From Ganoderma boninense (lineage: Eukaryota; Basidiomycota; Agaricomycetes; Polyporales; Polyporaceae), in assembly GCA_002900995.3 (NCBI GenBank), contig CM035312.1:310001-374000 (forward strand): a stretch of 64,000 bases of DNA, read 5' to 3'. Position numbers and translations under genes: made by a program. Below are positions 1-11,275 of the stretch, one piece after another. Within the stretch, counting starts at the first letter, position 1. Every line of letters starts with the position of its first letter. The notes beneath the pieces were generated by a model. That model did no database searches, was not told the origin of the DNA, and worked only from the letters and a program-made list of their open reading frames with translations.

Positions 1-3000
1 ATGCCCAATGCTCCTCCTCCCCCACCGCTGGTACCACAGATACAGTAACCTATATCCGAACCCAAACCCCCCGCGACCCTGCACGGCTCGCGATTCACGA
101 TTCACATCCACGATCCCAATCCCACAAATCTCTGCAGCACGGCGGGGATCTGTATGTATCGCCGGGCGATGCACCCACGGCTTCTTGACGACGCCTCCGC
201 CCTGTCGGCCCTGCCCCCATGCCCCCAGTCCCTGGCCAGGCTCCAGTCCTGCATTACTGCATTGCTGCATACTCAGTGGATAGTGGACCCTGCAGCGTGA
301 GTGCGCCGTGGCCCGTGGCCCGTCGCCTTCCCCCGCTCGCTCGACGCGCACTCGTGAGTCGTCGCGCATTTACGTACGGCGGGACCCGCGTCCGCCCAGA
401 AACACTCGAGGCGCGGCTTAGAAGGACTTCTGGCCGGGCGCATGCGCCCTTGACGATGATGACGCTGACACTGGGACTGACAGCCGCTGCGCCCCCGGGC
501 CTCCTGCAGGATCCGAAGCATGTAAGTAGGCGTCACGGGCACCGGGGACCCTTGCGCTTGCGCTTGGCTTCTTTCTGGTTTCGGGTCGTCTGCGCCCACA
601 CCACCAGTGGCACGCGCACTGGGCACGTCGGCCCTGCAGAACCCGTAGCAGCGGACTCGGCGGCTGGCGACTGGTAGCGGCCCGTCGTTGTGGGTCGTCA
701 GACTCACTGGTCAGACGGAATGGAGCCAGGAGCCAGGAGCCAGGAGCCAGGAGCCAGGAGTCGGGCACCGCTGCATACGAATCACGATGTCGCTGCGCCG
801 CATGCTGGCTTGAGTTAGCGCATCTCACAGTCCAGTGCCCCCTGCCAGCTCGGAGTAGAAGTCGCAGACTCGCAGGGAAAGGGACGGGGACGAACAACCA
901 ATTGCAATAGAGTGAAAGTCCAGTCAGAATCAGATCTCCCGAACCTAACCAGTTCCCGTTACCAGTAACCTTGCCGGCGCCGGGGGAGGGGAGAGCTGGG
1001 GAGAGGCATGTCTACTGAACGGCTGGCGTCTGTCGCGCGCGTTCTGGAACCCGCGTCGTCACGAGGAGGCCCCGGCGGTGGGACGGGACGGCTCGTGGGT
1101 CGCAGATTCGTACTTAGTACTTGGTGCGTGATTTGTATCCACCGAGCAGCGACACTCCAGGGGCATAAGTACGGGCATGGGGTGTTCGAGAATTCAAATG
1201 TTCAACGAAGTGCCCGAGTTCTTCCGATTATTTTCTTCTAAAGTTCATGCCACCAGTGACCACACCGTGGGGCATAGCGCACCATCCTGGGGCCAAAGGT
1301 CTGAGCCTGTCACTTGTGGCAACTTGTGGGCTGGGCGATCATCAGCAGGTCGCGCCGATAAGTATGCCGTGGACGGGTGACTCGGAGTAGCTACGTACAG
1401 TATACTTATCATTGATGTAGGCGTTGGTTGCCAATTCTCGCGTGATGTTCGGGCCTCCGATGAAGGTCGTCCAGCTGGATGCAGGATGCCAGAGCGCGGA
1501 GTAGATTACTGTGCTTAATATGCGTACGTATAATGGCCGATGTGGAAAGTTGGGATCAATCGTAGGCACGAATTGGCTCGGCCATGGTGCTGGCCTGCCA
1601 TGGTTGCGCTTCGATATTCGTACGCGTACGCGTGCCATTGGAGTCGGAGCCGCTCCCAAGGCTTGGGTTATACAGGACCTGCGAGTGTTCATCACAAGTT
1701 CCGATACATTTTGGGCTTCTGCGCTTCTCGGGTGAATATCGTTGACTTTGGGGTGCGTTTCACGCATGGGTTAAACACCAGTGTTGCCATTTCCTGGATA
1801 CAAGCATGGAGACATGACGACCCGATGATGAGACTTGGATGAGATTCGAATTCAATGTCAGTACGGGCCAACAGAGGCCAATTCACATTCGTCCCTGTGA
1901 TCGTCTAGGCCAAGAGGCTGGCTCGCAGTGCACTATGTAGTGCCTCCGTCTATCTTCCTGGTGCGTGAGCATGATACAAATGCGAGACACGACAAGACGA
2001 GTCATATCACTAGCCTAAAGAGGCGTCCGGCCAATACGGAGGTGGGCTTGGGCCTCCGAGGGTTACGGTGTCGACGTCATCTCTCTGTCTCCCCATCTAT
2101 TGAGGAGTTTTTAGCAGTTGTTGTGGCCTAGGGAATATTCAAACTTCGGACCGGCGTGGCGTATCGACGCAGCGTCAAGCCAGGTAAAACCGTCTCCGAC
2201 CCTGCAAAGACCGGAATATCAAAGACCATATCAAGTACTACTCAGCGCAGCATTGACGGCGTTGCCTAGACCCTTGACAGTGAGCGTTCAATCCTGTTCC
2301 ATTGGAGGGGGAGTGAGAGTCCTTCCTGATAACTTACCTGGCAAGGAATCAATACAGCACGCGAATTTTGCGGCAATTGAATTATTACTGCCGATCCTGC
2401 CCAGGAGATAAGTAGCAGCTGCAGCCGCTAGGTCAGTTATTGGTAAGACGCATCATTGAACTATCTTGCATCTCTGCACCGAAGTCAAGGTCGTTGCAAG
2501 GAACATTGACCTGGCGCACAAGTGCCTCTTTGAGGTGTAGTCGGGGACAGGCTCCGAGAGAAGTAACCCCAAAAACGCTCTGTGCTCTGATATGGTAGGT
2601 CGGCGAAGAGGAAGCGGAGGCTAATGGCCGTATCGTCTGTGACGAAGGGGCGGTCTTCTTACTGCGGTGGTTCAACGTTCAACGCCGAACGCAGTGGTCT
2701 CAAATTTTGCTACGCCCACTGCGGCAAGCACAAATATTTCCAAACGGCCGGTGACGTTGGACAGCAAACATTTGCATAACGAGCAGGACCTCGGGCTGCA
2801 TGGGAAAGAAGAAGGGCCTTGAGGACGACATTTATCGATAGCGGCAAGGACGAAGACTGTGAGTGGTCGAGGACGACTGTGCCTAATGTTTGCATTGAAT
2901 GAGGAGCTCCTCGTGGAGTTCGCGTGCGGTACACGTTCCTCTGTAAGTTCTCACCTTCCTGCTAATTACGCTTCGACCCTTCGAGCACACCGTGCGACAT

Positions 3001-3421
3001 TGGCCACGAGTTGCACCAAGGCTGACGGCATTGTCGAAAAGTCTTGTGGCTCAGGTCGCATCCCAAATTTTCTTGGCTGCTGTGCTCGAACTGCCTCTTC
3101 GGACGACCTCTGGACTGACTGCGCCACGCTGCGGCCAATTGGGCGTGCATGGACCCTACAAGTGTCCAGCACCAATCTGCGGTGAGCTCTGCTGGCGTTG
3201 TACGGGTAGTAGACGCAAGCCAAGGCGGGGAGGGGTGCTTGGCCGTAGCTTGGCCAGAGTCGGTGAAGGGAGAAATGCATCCGAGAGGCGTCCCGCGCCG
3301 CCTCCGCCGGGCGGCTGTGAGCGAGTGCCGCGCTTGCGCCTGTGCCGGGATACGCGCCTGCCTCGCGTCTGCAGCGAGCTCAGGCCTTCACGTCTCTCTC
3401 TCGACGACCACAGCATGCGTC
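1..3421. other. 5' gene-poor stretch
   Basis: No open frame in this GC-rich 3.4 kb has recognisable protein features. The frames that exist are short, Arg/Pro/Ser-rich and overlap on both strands, as expected from GC-rich non-coding DNA. Visible structure: a 7-bp tandem repeat at 722-756 and several TAAGTAC/GTACTTA near-palindromes around 1105-1170. The last few hundred bases are the upstream region of the gene starting at 3422. A short or highly diverged gene cannot be excluded. Confidence 0.5.
722..756. repeat. Short tandem repeat, 7-bp unit x5
   Basis: The unit GGAGCCA is repeated five times without interruption, then decays into GGAGTCG. It lies in non-coding DNA, so unit-number variation would have no protein effect. 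It is a simple minisatellite-like tract. Confidence 0.85.
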
Positions 3422-5979
3422 ATGTCGCGCCCGCTCACCCTCCACGTCTCCGCGCTCAACGACGCCGAGTTCGCCCGCTACACCGCCTCCATCCATGACA
3501 TCCTTGACTGCGAACCCCCCGACTACGACAAGGCCGCCGTCGGCGTCCGCGAGGCTCGCGCATGGCTGAGGGGCCGCTATCCCGCCCTCGCGTCGCACAC
3601 CCTCGACTCGGTGCGTCCGTGTCCGTGTCCCCTCCGGGCCCGCCCGTGTCGCTCATCTCGTCCTGTTGTCTCTCATCCTCATTTCCACTGCACTGCAGAT
3701 CCTCCGCCTATTCGCGCCCGACTTAGGAGCCGCAGACGTCTTGACCGGGGGCCAGTTCTTCGCTGTCCTCCGTCTCGTGTCCCATGTGCTGGCAGGGAGT
3801 GCCGTCGACCCGAGCCTCGTCTTCGTCCAAGGTGTGTCTCTCTGTTCGCGTGCCGCGCTGCTACTTCGGGCGAGCAAGCCTCTTCCTGTTCCCCGACTTC
3901 GGAGGATCCAAGTATGATGCTCCACGCATATGTGGGACCCTTCTTTCTGTGGGATCGACCGTCTTGCATTGGGAAGGTTCCCAGGCTCGTCACAAGGGTG
4001 GATGCTTTGGTCCTCGTTTGCATGGATAAGCATGATCTGCAGGGATCCTAGGGTGTCTTCGTGAGATCTGGACCCGTATCTCAAGACAGATATCGGAGAT
4101 GTGGTTTGTCCTACTATGTTGTTTAGATGTTGTTTAGTCCAAGTAGAGTCCAAGTAGAGTGTCTAACTCCTGTATCATGCTGGATTCTTTGCCTTGTTCG
4201 TCATGACCCGGTCAACATTTCGACGCGCAGTCCCCATAAACTGATTAAACTCTTTGACTGTATGTAGCGCATTTTCGAGAGCACAAGTCTCGACCATCCT
4301 CACCTGTCGACAAGTCCTGCCAAGTACCGACCCCGATCCCGAATCCATTCTCCGCTAATGGCTCAGCAAAGCCTTTGTCCTCACCACCGATATCGAAAGC
4401 TGTGCCCGCGCAGGCTAAGCCTCCACCTCCTACGCTCCCTCCCAAGCCAACAAACCCTTTCCTCAAGCGAAGAGGTTCTCATGACTTGCCCCCTCACGCT
4501 GCACCTGCCGCCGTAGGCGCATTCGGTCCACGTATATCCGTCGCACACGATGCCAAGATACCCCCATTACCGCCGCGGAAGCCACACGTGCTGCCGCCCC
4601 CGCGGCACGCATCTATGAATGTGCAACATCCACCAATTAACCGTGAAGTCCCACAACCCGTTCCCCGTCACGTCTCGGTTGCGCACACGACCAACTCCTT
4701 GATCCAGCAGTCTCTCCAGGCGACCCGGATCGCACAGAGTCTGAAGCAGGCGGAGCAGAAGCTCGAGCAAGAGCGCGTCATGGAGGTCCTCCGAAGTAGT
4801 TCGGACTCATCCGGAGGCTCCATCCGACGGATGCGGAGCACAAGTCCCACAAAGAATCCCAGCTCTTCGGCCTCGTCCGTTGGATCCAGCTCCGCGGAAC
4901 GCACCGCCGTGCACAATGGCGTGCCAAAGCTGCCTCCACGGCGGAATCTCAGCCCTCCGGCATCCACAGCCCCCTCAGCTCGGTCGTTCGAGCAAGTCGC
5001 CACGGCTGCCGTGACTCCGTACAAACGCCCCCTCCTACCTACGGTTTCCTCAAACGGCCCGCCCATCCCCCCAGAACCACCACAACGACGGCGCGCCTCG
5101 TCCCCGACTCGAACTCCACCACGACCACTCTCGGAACTCGTCCCAGACCCTCCACCAACTCATCCTGACCGCAAGGCGACCGCATCGAACCCAGAACTGG
5201 ACCCGACGACGCCGACGAGCGCGTCGCCCCGCGTCGGCCGCTCACGCTCACTCCACCACCCAACCCCGCCCGCGCCTCCACCCCGCCGAAAACGCCCAGA
5301 AAGCGTGCAAGTGACCCCGACGTCGCCCTCGCCATTCGACTCGCCCTTGCCCTCGCCCTCGCCCTTCGCGAACCCCCCGCTGCCCAGCACGCCGCCCCCC
5401 TCAGGCTCCCCAGCGACGAACAACCCGAACCCGAACCTGCGGCTCTCGCGGCACCTCTCGCTCTCCTCGACCAAGCGCGACCCCGCCGACCGCGACCGCG
5501 ACAGCAAAGACCGCGAAAGGAACTGGGACTCGCCGCTGGGGACGACGCTGCAGAAGACGCTCTCGAGCCTCTCGGCGCGCGCGGCGCCCGCGCTCGACAC
5601 CGCGCGGTACAAGGCCGAGGGCGCGTTCGCGCGCCGCGGGTTCGTGCAGCACGGCGGCGGGTGGATGCGCCGCGAGGGCGAGGCGCGCCTCATGGACGAC
5701 GTCGACGGGGATGCAGATGCGGGCGTCGACGACACGGACGGGGAGGGGGAGAGCGCGCTCGGGCTTGACCACCACGATGCAGGGGGCAGAGGGAGCGGGA
5801 GCGGGAGTGGGAGCGGGAGCGGGGAGGGCGTGGAGGAGCGGGCGCAGCGGTGGAGGAGGGGCGGGGTGGACGTCGCGGTTGTGGAGAGGGAGGGCGCGGA
5901 TGGGCGGAGTGGGCGGCGGCTCGTGCTCGAGAGGGACGATCTGAAGTGGCCTGCGGGCGAGGGGTGGCGGCCGTTGTGA
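3422..5979 (+). CDS. Proline-rich protein with N-terminal EH-like region
   Basis: Three exons: 3422-3610, 3699-3831 and 4268-5979, giving 677 residues. The first about 105 residues form an acidic/hydrophobic helical region with a stretch of the form LTGGQFF..LRLVSH followed by DPSLVFVQ. This resembles the second EF-hand half of EPS15-homology (EH) domains, which bind NPF peptides in endocytosis; the match is from pattern only. The rest is low complexity: many Pro-rich SH3-ligand-like segments (PPPTLPPKP, PPLPPRKP), a short helix rich in Gln/Glu near residue 225, then RDRDSKDRERN and a Gly-Ser repeat near the C-terminus encoded by a GGGAGC hexamer tract. This suggests an endocytic or actin-cortex scaffold (inference). 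The 436-nt second intron is long for this genome and could hide a small exon. The start is the first ATG of the conserved N-terminal frame. Confidence 0.72.
5785..5826 (+). repeat. GGGAGC hexamer microsatellite inside the coding region
   Basis: Near-perfect repetition of GGGAGC/GGGAGT encodes an alternating Gly-Ser run near the C-terminus of the EH-like protein. Because the unit is six bases, changes in copy number keep the frame and alter only linker length. Confidence 0.75.
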
Positions 5980-7899
5980 GCCTGTGCCGTCTGCCAGGTG
6001 ATGGTGGTGGTGGTGGTGGTGCTCCGCGAGCACAGTACGTCTTTGCATCCCATGCGCTGATTTGTATTTATACGCTTTTTCTCTCTTTACGTCTGTCGAT
6101 GTTGCCTTAGGTGCCTGCCTGCCCGCTATGGACCTTCACAATCGTACTTATGGATACGCACACACTCTCACACTCTCCCGTTGATACGTACATGGTGCAC
6201 GGTATACGGTATGCGTCTGCTAGTACTACTGCCCCCTCCTCCACCTTACATACATACTCATGCATATGCTGGTCTTGCTAGTCGTGCTGGAGCTAGATTC
6301 GACGCGGCGCGGTAGCTTGCTTAGAACATGTATCATAGGCCGTTCTCCGTTGGTTCTATACAGCCTACCGACGAGCTCGTCGATCGACTCGCGCTATGGA
6401 CATTGGATTTGGGACATCGATCGGCCTGACGATGCTTGTTCTTCACATTGTCTGCACACCGGAGTTGCACCGTTTGCGGGCCAACAAGGATGCAAGAAAA
6501 TGCGCGGCATCCTGAATGTCATCGAGTTACCATGGTCGGGGTCTTAGGAATCCAGAGTGATGCATCAGATTGCAGTGCCAGATGGTCTCTCGCATTCGAG
6601 AGCACGCAAGCTTAAGTACTGTAGGTTAACCAACTGAGGTGGATAAACAGGGGGGAATGACGTCATGCTACGATCGTTATCTGCGCCCGGCCCGTTGCTT
6701 GCCGCCAACACATTTCTCTCCACGACGACGACGATCTCTATTTTTTCTGCGCCGAACGCCACATTTCCATCCATCAACGTTGCTCTGCTGCTCTGTTGAC
6801 GTCACACGAGTTCTCGCCCTGGAATCGGAGGCACTGGCGTACCGTACGCGTGGAGGAGACGTGCATGGATGGATGTCAACTTCTTGAATCCGAGGCCTGG
6901 CGGAGCTGATGTCACGGTCAACGCTGGTACAAACACGTTTCGTCCCTTGTGTTCCGATGATCAAGTATTAACCAGCCTTTGAGTGGTACCCTGCAGGGCT
7001 GCACGCAGTGCCACACGCACAAGCTAAGTCGAGGATGGCATGACCCACCCATCGTGGCTCCCTGTGGCTCCTGGATTGAACAATTTTCCATGGCGCTCAC
7101 GGGCAGGCCGGCGCCGGCACGCACGCCTGCTGCGTTTATCTTTTGTCTTGCACTGTACTGGCTACAGCCAGCCCTGCGCTCAGCGTCCCGAGACCCTTGT
7201 TCCTGCATGCGTGGGGCGTGCGGTGTGCAGCATGGGCTTGGTGTTATTGTGATTGCCCTATAGTGGATCACCCCTCCCCCCCTGACAAGGCCCAAGGCCC
7301 GCTGTGACGTCCAAGCTGGGAAGATGATGTCGATTGTCGACGCGAACGCGAGAACAAACTTCCCCCGAGCGAGTGATTTCCCGGACACGACAGATGTGGC
7401 ACACTCCCCTGCGCCTCTCAAGTTTTCCCAAAGCTCACTTGAATTTCCCGGGTCAGTCTGGTCTCAAGACTCAAGAGTATCACAGGATATCGACGGTTTT
7501 CAGGTCCAAGCCCGCTTGTCCAGCTTCCAAGAGTCTTTACGCACGGTCAACCGGTCGCAGGTCAGATGTTGTCTTGCAGCTATGAACGCATCGACGCAAA
7601 CGATGCTGACTGTTGGTGTAAAAGCCGCGACCAGCTCCAAGGATCCCCTTTTGGCCCCCGAACCTATCTGATACAATCATCAACCATTGACCGTCGCAAT
7701 GAAAGCAAATTTCGCTGGTACAGGGCGTGTTTCGATCCCTGGTGGAGCTCGTCGGCTGAATGCAATGGCAATATCACAGAGGCGGCACACGGACTCAGTC
7801 GTCCGTTGGTGCGGCCCAGGCCAAGCCCATAGAACCGTGGAGGTACTCGGATCCGAGTCGCGCGACACAACTGGACCAAGAGACACGCCCTGGTCTGGT
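5980..7899. other. Intergenic, no gene seen
   Basis: After the stop at 5977-5979 comes a GGT/GTG microsatellite (about 6000-6020), then AT-richer spacer. Frames at 6918-7421 (-) and 7324-7671 (+) lack any family feature and are not supported. TAAGTAC/GTACTTA motifs occur near 6142 and 6607. Confidence 0.5.
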
Positions 7900-8383
7900 C
7901 CTCGAGAGGCTCGAGCCTCGGGCCTGCCCAGCCTCCGCGTCCGCGCGCACCAGTGCACCGCGCTCTTCCAGCTGCTGTCTCGCTTCCCGGCCATCGAGCA
8001 CCTTGGCGTGAACTGGTCCGGCGCGCAGGACACGTCCCGCGACCTCTCCTCGTCGCACGCGCAGTCGCAGCCCGCGCCACTGCGCGAGCTGCGCTACGCG
8101 AACTTCGGGCGAGGCACGTATGGGTTTGTCGAATGGGTACGCGGTATCCGGGCCCGCAGCGGGAACGCGCGCGACCCTCCAGATGCTGCATGTGTAGTTG
8201 CGCTCGTTCGACCCGTCGTCGATGCCCACGTTGTATGTGTCGTGCGTCACCGACGGGGACGACCTCTCGCTCCTGGGCGAGCTCCGCGAGGTCGGCATGA
8301 CGCACCCGCGGCACCCCCCGCCTGCGCTCCTGCCGCCGCCCCCCGGCGTGGAGGACGTGCTTCAGGCGCTGGAGGCGTATTAA
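7900..8383 (+). pseudogene. Relic of an F-box/leucine-rich type gene (3' part)
   Basis: A frame around 7930-8140 reads as an LRR-like C-terminal region (LLSRFPAIEHLGVNWSG, then LRELRYANFGRG). Continuity then passes to another frame at about 8170-8383 (ATLQMLHV, then SSMPTLYVSCVTDGDD and PPPGVEDVLQALEAY before the stop). An in-frame TAG separates LHV from LRSF, and the frame differs between the two halves. An intron between 8136 and about 8190 could bridge part of this but does not remove the TAG in the second frame. No F-box is visible upstream. The layout matches the C-terminal halves of Agaricomycete F-box-like proteins, of which two better copies lie at 34.6 and 49.3 kb. I read it as a decayed family member. 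Confidence 0.35.
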
Positions 8384-9741
8384 ATAATTGCGACTGCGAC
8401 GGGGTACTTAGGGGACGGGACGCCGAGCTTGCGCTTGAGCGTCGTGACGTACCATCGGAGCTGTGGGGACAAGGAGGACCTATTGAAGGACGTGAGGATG
8501 CTGCATGATTTTTTTCGAGGCGCGTGATATTGAGTTCAGGCTCATGGTCCCGCCGTACGGATAAGTACTACGCGTGCGAGGTGAGTTTGGTGTGTTTCTC
8601 AAGTATACGGGTATAATCTGATTCGATGTCTGGCCCCTTCGAGGCCATCGACACATTCCCCAGGCCTGCGCAGCTATCTTCAAGTTCTCGCAGGCAGGCA
8701 GACTTGGAGACGCTGCAGCAGCGGGCACCACCGCGGCAGACGGTGGGCCGCAAGTTCGTGCGAACGGTGAGGTTTGGGTGAGGTGGGCCCTGGCGAGCTC
8801 GAGCCCGCTTCCGCCCCTCGCACTCGCCAAGGTTAACGCGTAACTCGTGACGTTGAGCTGTCGCGGTGGCCACAGGGTGGCCCGTCTGCCTCTCACCCTC
8901 GAAGCGTCAAGCCATGGCCATCCCGCTTGAATCCCGGGCGACGCGAAAAGGGTCCCTTTGACTTCTGAACGCCCGCCTAGACGAGGTGTTGAGTATTGCC
9001 TTGGGCCCCGGTCGCTAGCTTGGTGCATCAGGTGGTACTGCTTAGTACCAGCCTGTGGCAGGTCAATCATTAATTTTACCGCGTCGCGTACTCGTTCTCA
9101 TTAACAAGGCTTGTACTCATGTTCGCGGAGTGACTAGTATTGTTAGGGACCGTCGAGACTTTCCAGACGGACTGTTCAATCTTGCTCTTTGTGAAGGCCG
9201 ACGTCGGCGTCGACAAGCCCATTTGAAGTTCGCGTCCTTCGCGAGATCCACCGGCAGAACCACAGCACCCTAAGTAATTTGTAGTACTTATCGACATCGA
9301 GTAAGTAGGTCGAAGTCGAACTCAACAACAGAACAAGAACGATCTGGCGTCCAGATACGCACCCTGAAATTCGAGCCAGCACAGAAGCACTGACTTTCCT
9401 GAACCGAAGGAGCTGGACGTCGGTACACCATCACTCAGAGCCGAGAAACTCGCTACCGGACGCCTGGAAGCAATACTTTCCCCACTTGCACAAGCTCGAG
9501 CAGTGGCAGAGCAGGTGTGCCTGGGCCCGTCGCGCTCTCTTGGCCCTGGAGGCTGGTAATGGGCGTCGTGGCAGGGACCTGGGGCGGGTTCTGGAACCAG
9601 GTGTGGGGCTCTGGCAGCCAACAGCAACCGCTGACAGTTTCGCTCAATCACACGACATCCGAGACATATCCGAGCGAGCTGACAGCGACAGCGACACTTT
9701 GCAGTGATCGCCCGTGATCGAGTCGGTCGGTGTGGCTGGGA
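8384..9741. other. Intergenic, no gene seen
   Basis: No supported coding region. AAGTACTT-type near-palindromes recur at about 8395, 8564, 9044 and 9278. The right edge is the 8-bp target duplication of the transposon derivative that starts at 9750. Confidence 0.5.
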
Positions 9742-9749
9742 CTGCGATG

Positions 9750-9766
9750 AGGACCCCTGACAATAG
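9750..9766 (+). repeat. Left terminal inverted repeat
   Basis: Seventeen bases, AGGACCCCTGACAATAG, are identical to the reverse complement of 11251-11267 and directly abut the left copy of the 8-bp target duplication. This defines the left end of the element to the base. Confidence 0.9.
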
Positions 9767-10117
9767 GTGGGGAGGCTGGATCCGATTGGGAGTCGCTGGG
9801 CTCAAAATGTCCGGTTTTTTTTGGCCAAATTTTGCCTCAGATGTCCGGGTTTTTTCCAGCCTTGAGGCCGTTTTTCGGCCAAAATTGTCCGGATTTGAGG
9901 ATCCAGCATCGCCGGATAGCCCCGGATGAGGCCTCCCGGAGCTCCGCGGGCGCTTCGCGCCCGCTCTCCCTCAACGACCCAACTTTGACCTCACCCATGT
10001 CCGGATAGTGATCTGGCCTGAGGTCCATTTTGACCCCCATTTGTCCGGATTTGAACCAGCCTGAGGGGGGTCAACCGGCCAAATTTGTCCGGATCCACGA
10101 ACCAGCCATCCCACCTA

Positions 10118-10246
10118 TTGTCATAGGTTCGGAGCAAGCCCCTTGCTCCGGCGCTTGCTTCGCAGCGCACCTTTGCCAGAAGGGGCTTGCTCCAAAGTGC
10201 CCCAAATGGGCAGGACGTTCTGCTCCCCCGCGTTCTTCAACATCAA
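10118..10246 (-). repeat. Internal inverted copy of the element's right end
   Basis: The reverse complement of this segment aligns over about 110-130 bp with the right end of the element (about 11144-11261). Shared blocks in order are GAACGTCCT, GGCACTTTG, AGCAAGCCCCTTCT, GCTTG, CCGAACCTA and the near-terminal CAATAG. The copies differ by small indels. The left block is also inverted on itself: CAATAGGTGG at 9761 matches the reverse complement of CCACCTATTG ending at 10126. Together this indicates a nested or fold-back arrangement rather than a single simple MITE. Confidence 0.75.
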
Positions 10247-11250
10247 CTCTAATCGCTAAGTAATGGGTGTAGCATCGGTTGATAAGATGTTCAGGAAACA
10301 AATGGTATTTTTTGTTTATTTGTTGCATGCCAAATTACCAAGATATGGAGCGTCGGGTTGGCGTCACAGCCATGAGGCTTGGATATGTGGCAAGCAGCAT
10401 GTAGGCAAAAAGCGGATCCAAATTTTTGGAATTCAGCATACATTTGGTGGCCTAGCACCTTTTTGTAGTCAACCATAGCCGTCTACTACTTACCCGGAGT
10501 GGTGAGGGGGCGAGCGGGTCCTTCGTGACCAGACAATAACGCCAAGTGATGGTGCGTGACACAGTCACTCTCGTCCTCTCGGGCAGTAGGCCTGTAGTCC
10601 CAACCATGAACCTGGCCGCAGAACATAGAGACTCAAATATCTAAATATAAGGCAGGTATCATAACAGGTAACTATTTGTGATGTAAGAGCTACCAGTCCA
10701 TGAACTTGAAGCATATATTCGCAGTACAGAGTAAATGGCGCTGGGTCGCGCACAAAGCATTTCTGGCGCGCGAGCTGCACCGCGTTGCCTCGCGCGATCG
10801 CGCGCGCACTTCGGCCTACGGGCGCTTCCGGATTCTGCAACCATGGCGGAGGTTGCCAATTGTTCAGGAGACCCCTTATGCCTCTATAAATCGACACGGT
10901 ACATATTGTCAGATATATACACCACGTCATGCATTTAGTTTGGAGGGAGGGGCCGCGACGATTATCTTCTCGATTTCTTTTACCTGGGTGAAATACAAGG
11001 CGATTTAGCCTTAGTTCAGCGCTCCGTGGAACGGTATCTAGCCAACGCGGAAGTCTCAAGTTTTCCCAAACTCTATTCTAGCATCGAAAGTCTTATAATC
11101 CACAGTTTTGAGGCAAACGGAGGAAATTTGGAGGAGGGAGAAGGTCGCGAACGTCCTCACCGATTCTGGCACTTTGAAGCAAGCCCCTTCTACCGAAGGT
11201 CGTGCGGAGCACGAAAATTAGTTCGGAGAAGGCGGCTTGTTCCGAACCTA

Positions 11251-11267
11251 CTATTGTCAGGGGTCCT
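11251..11267 (-). repeat. Right terminal inverted repeat
   Basis: CTATTGTCAGGGGTCCT is the exact reverse complement of the left end at 9750-9766 and is followed immediately by the second CTGCGATG target duplication copy. Confidence 0.9.
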
Positions 11268-11275
11268 CTGCGATG

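Larger units (their letters stand above)
9742..11275. mobile_element. Non-autonomous hAT-like DNA element, 1518 bp, with TIRs and 8-bp TSD
   Basis: The element proper spans 9750-11267. It starts with AGGACCCCTGACAATAG (9750-9766) and ends with the exact reverse complement (11251-11267), a perfect 17-bp terminal inverted repeat. CTGCGATG flanks both sides (9742-9749 and 11268-11275), an 8-bp target site duplication. Eight-bp duplications are characteristic of the hAT superfamily and a few others. The interior contains no transposase-like frame, so the element is non-autonomous. The left 350 bp carries six copies of TGTCCGG, resembling the subterminal repeats bound by hAT transposases. The intact duplication and perfect ends suggest fairly recent insertion. 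Superfamily assignment rests on duplication length and structure, not on a transposase match. Confidence 0.85.

Noticed and set aside
5160..6053. Minus-strand ORFs of 297 and 215 aa opposite the EH-like gene
   Set aside because: Their repeats are the antisense of the Pro- and Gly-Ser-coding tracts of the plus-strand gene; no independent protein character.
7715..7745. tRNA-like T-arm (GTTTCGATCCC)
   Set aside because: No matching acceptor, D-arm or anticodon stem could be folded in the 70 bp upstream.
10265..11060. Transposase gene inside the 9.7-kb element
   Set aside because: Frames there are short and broken and show none of the hAT transposase blocks; the element is called non-autonomous.
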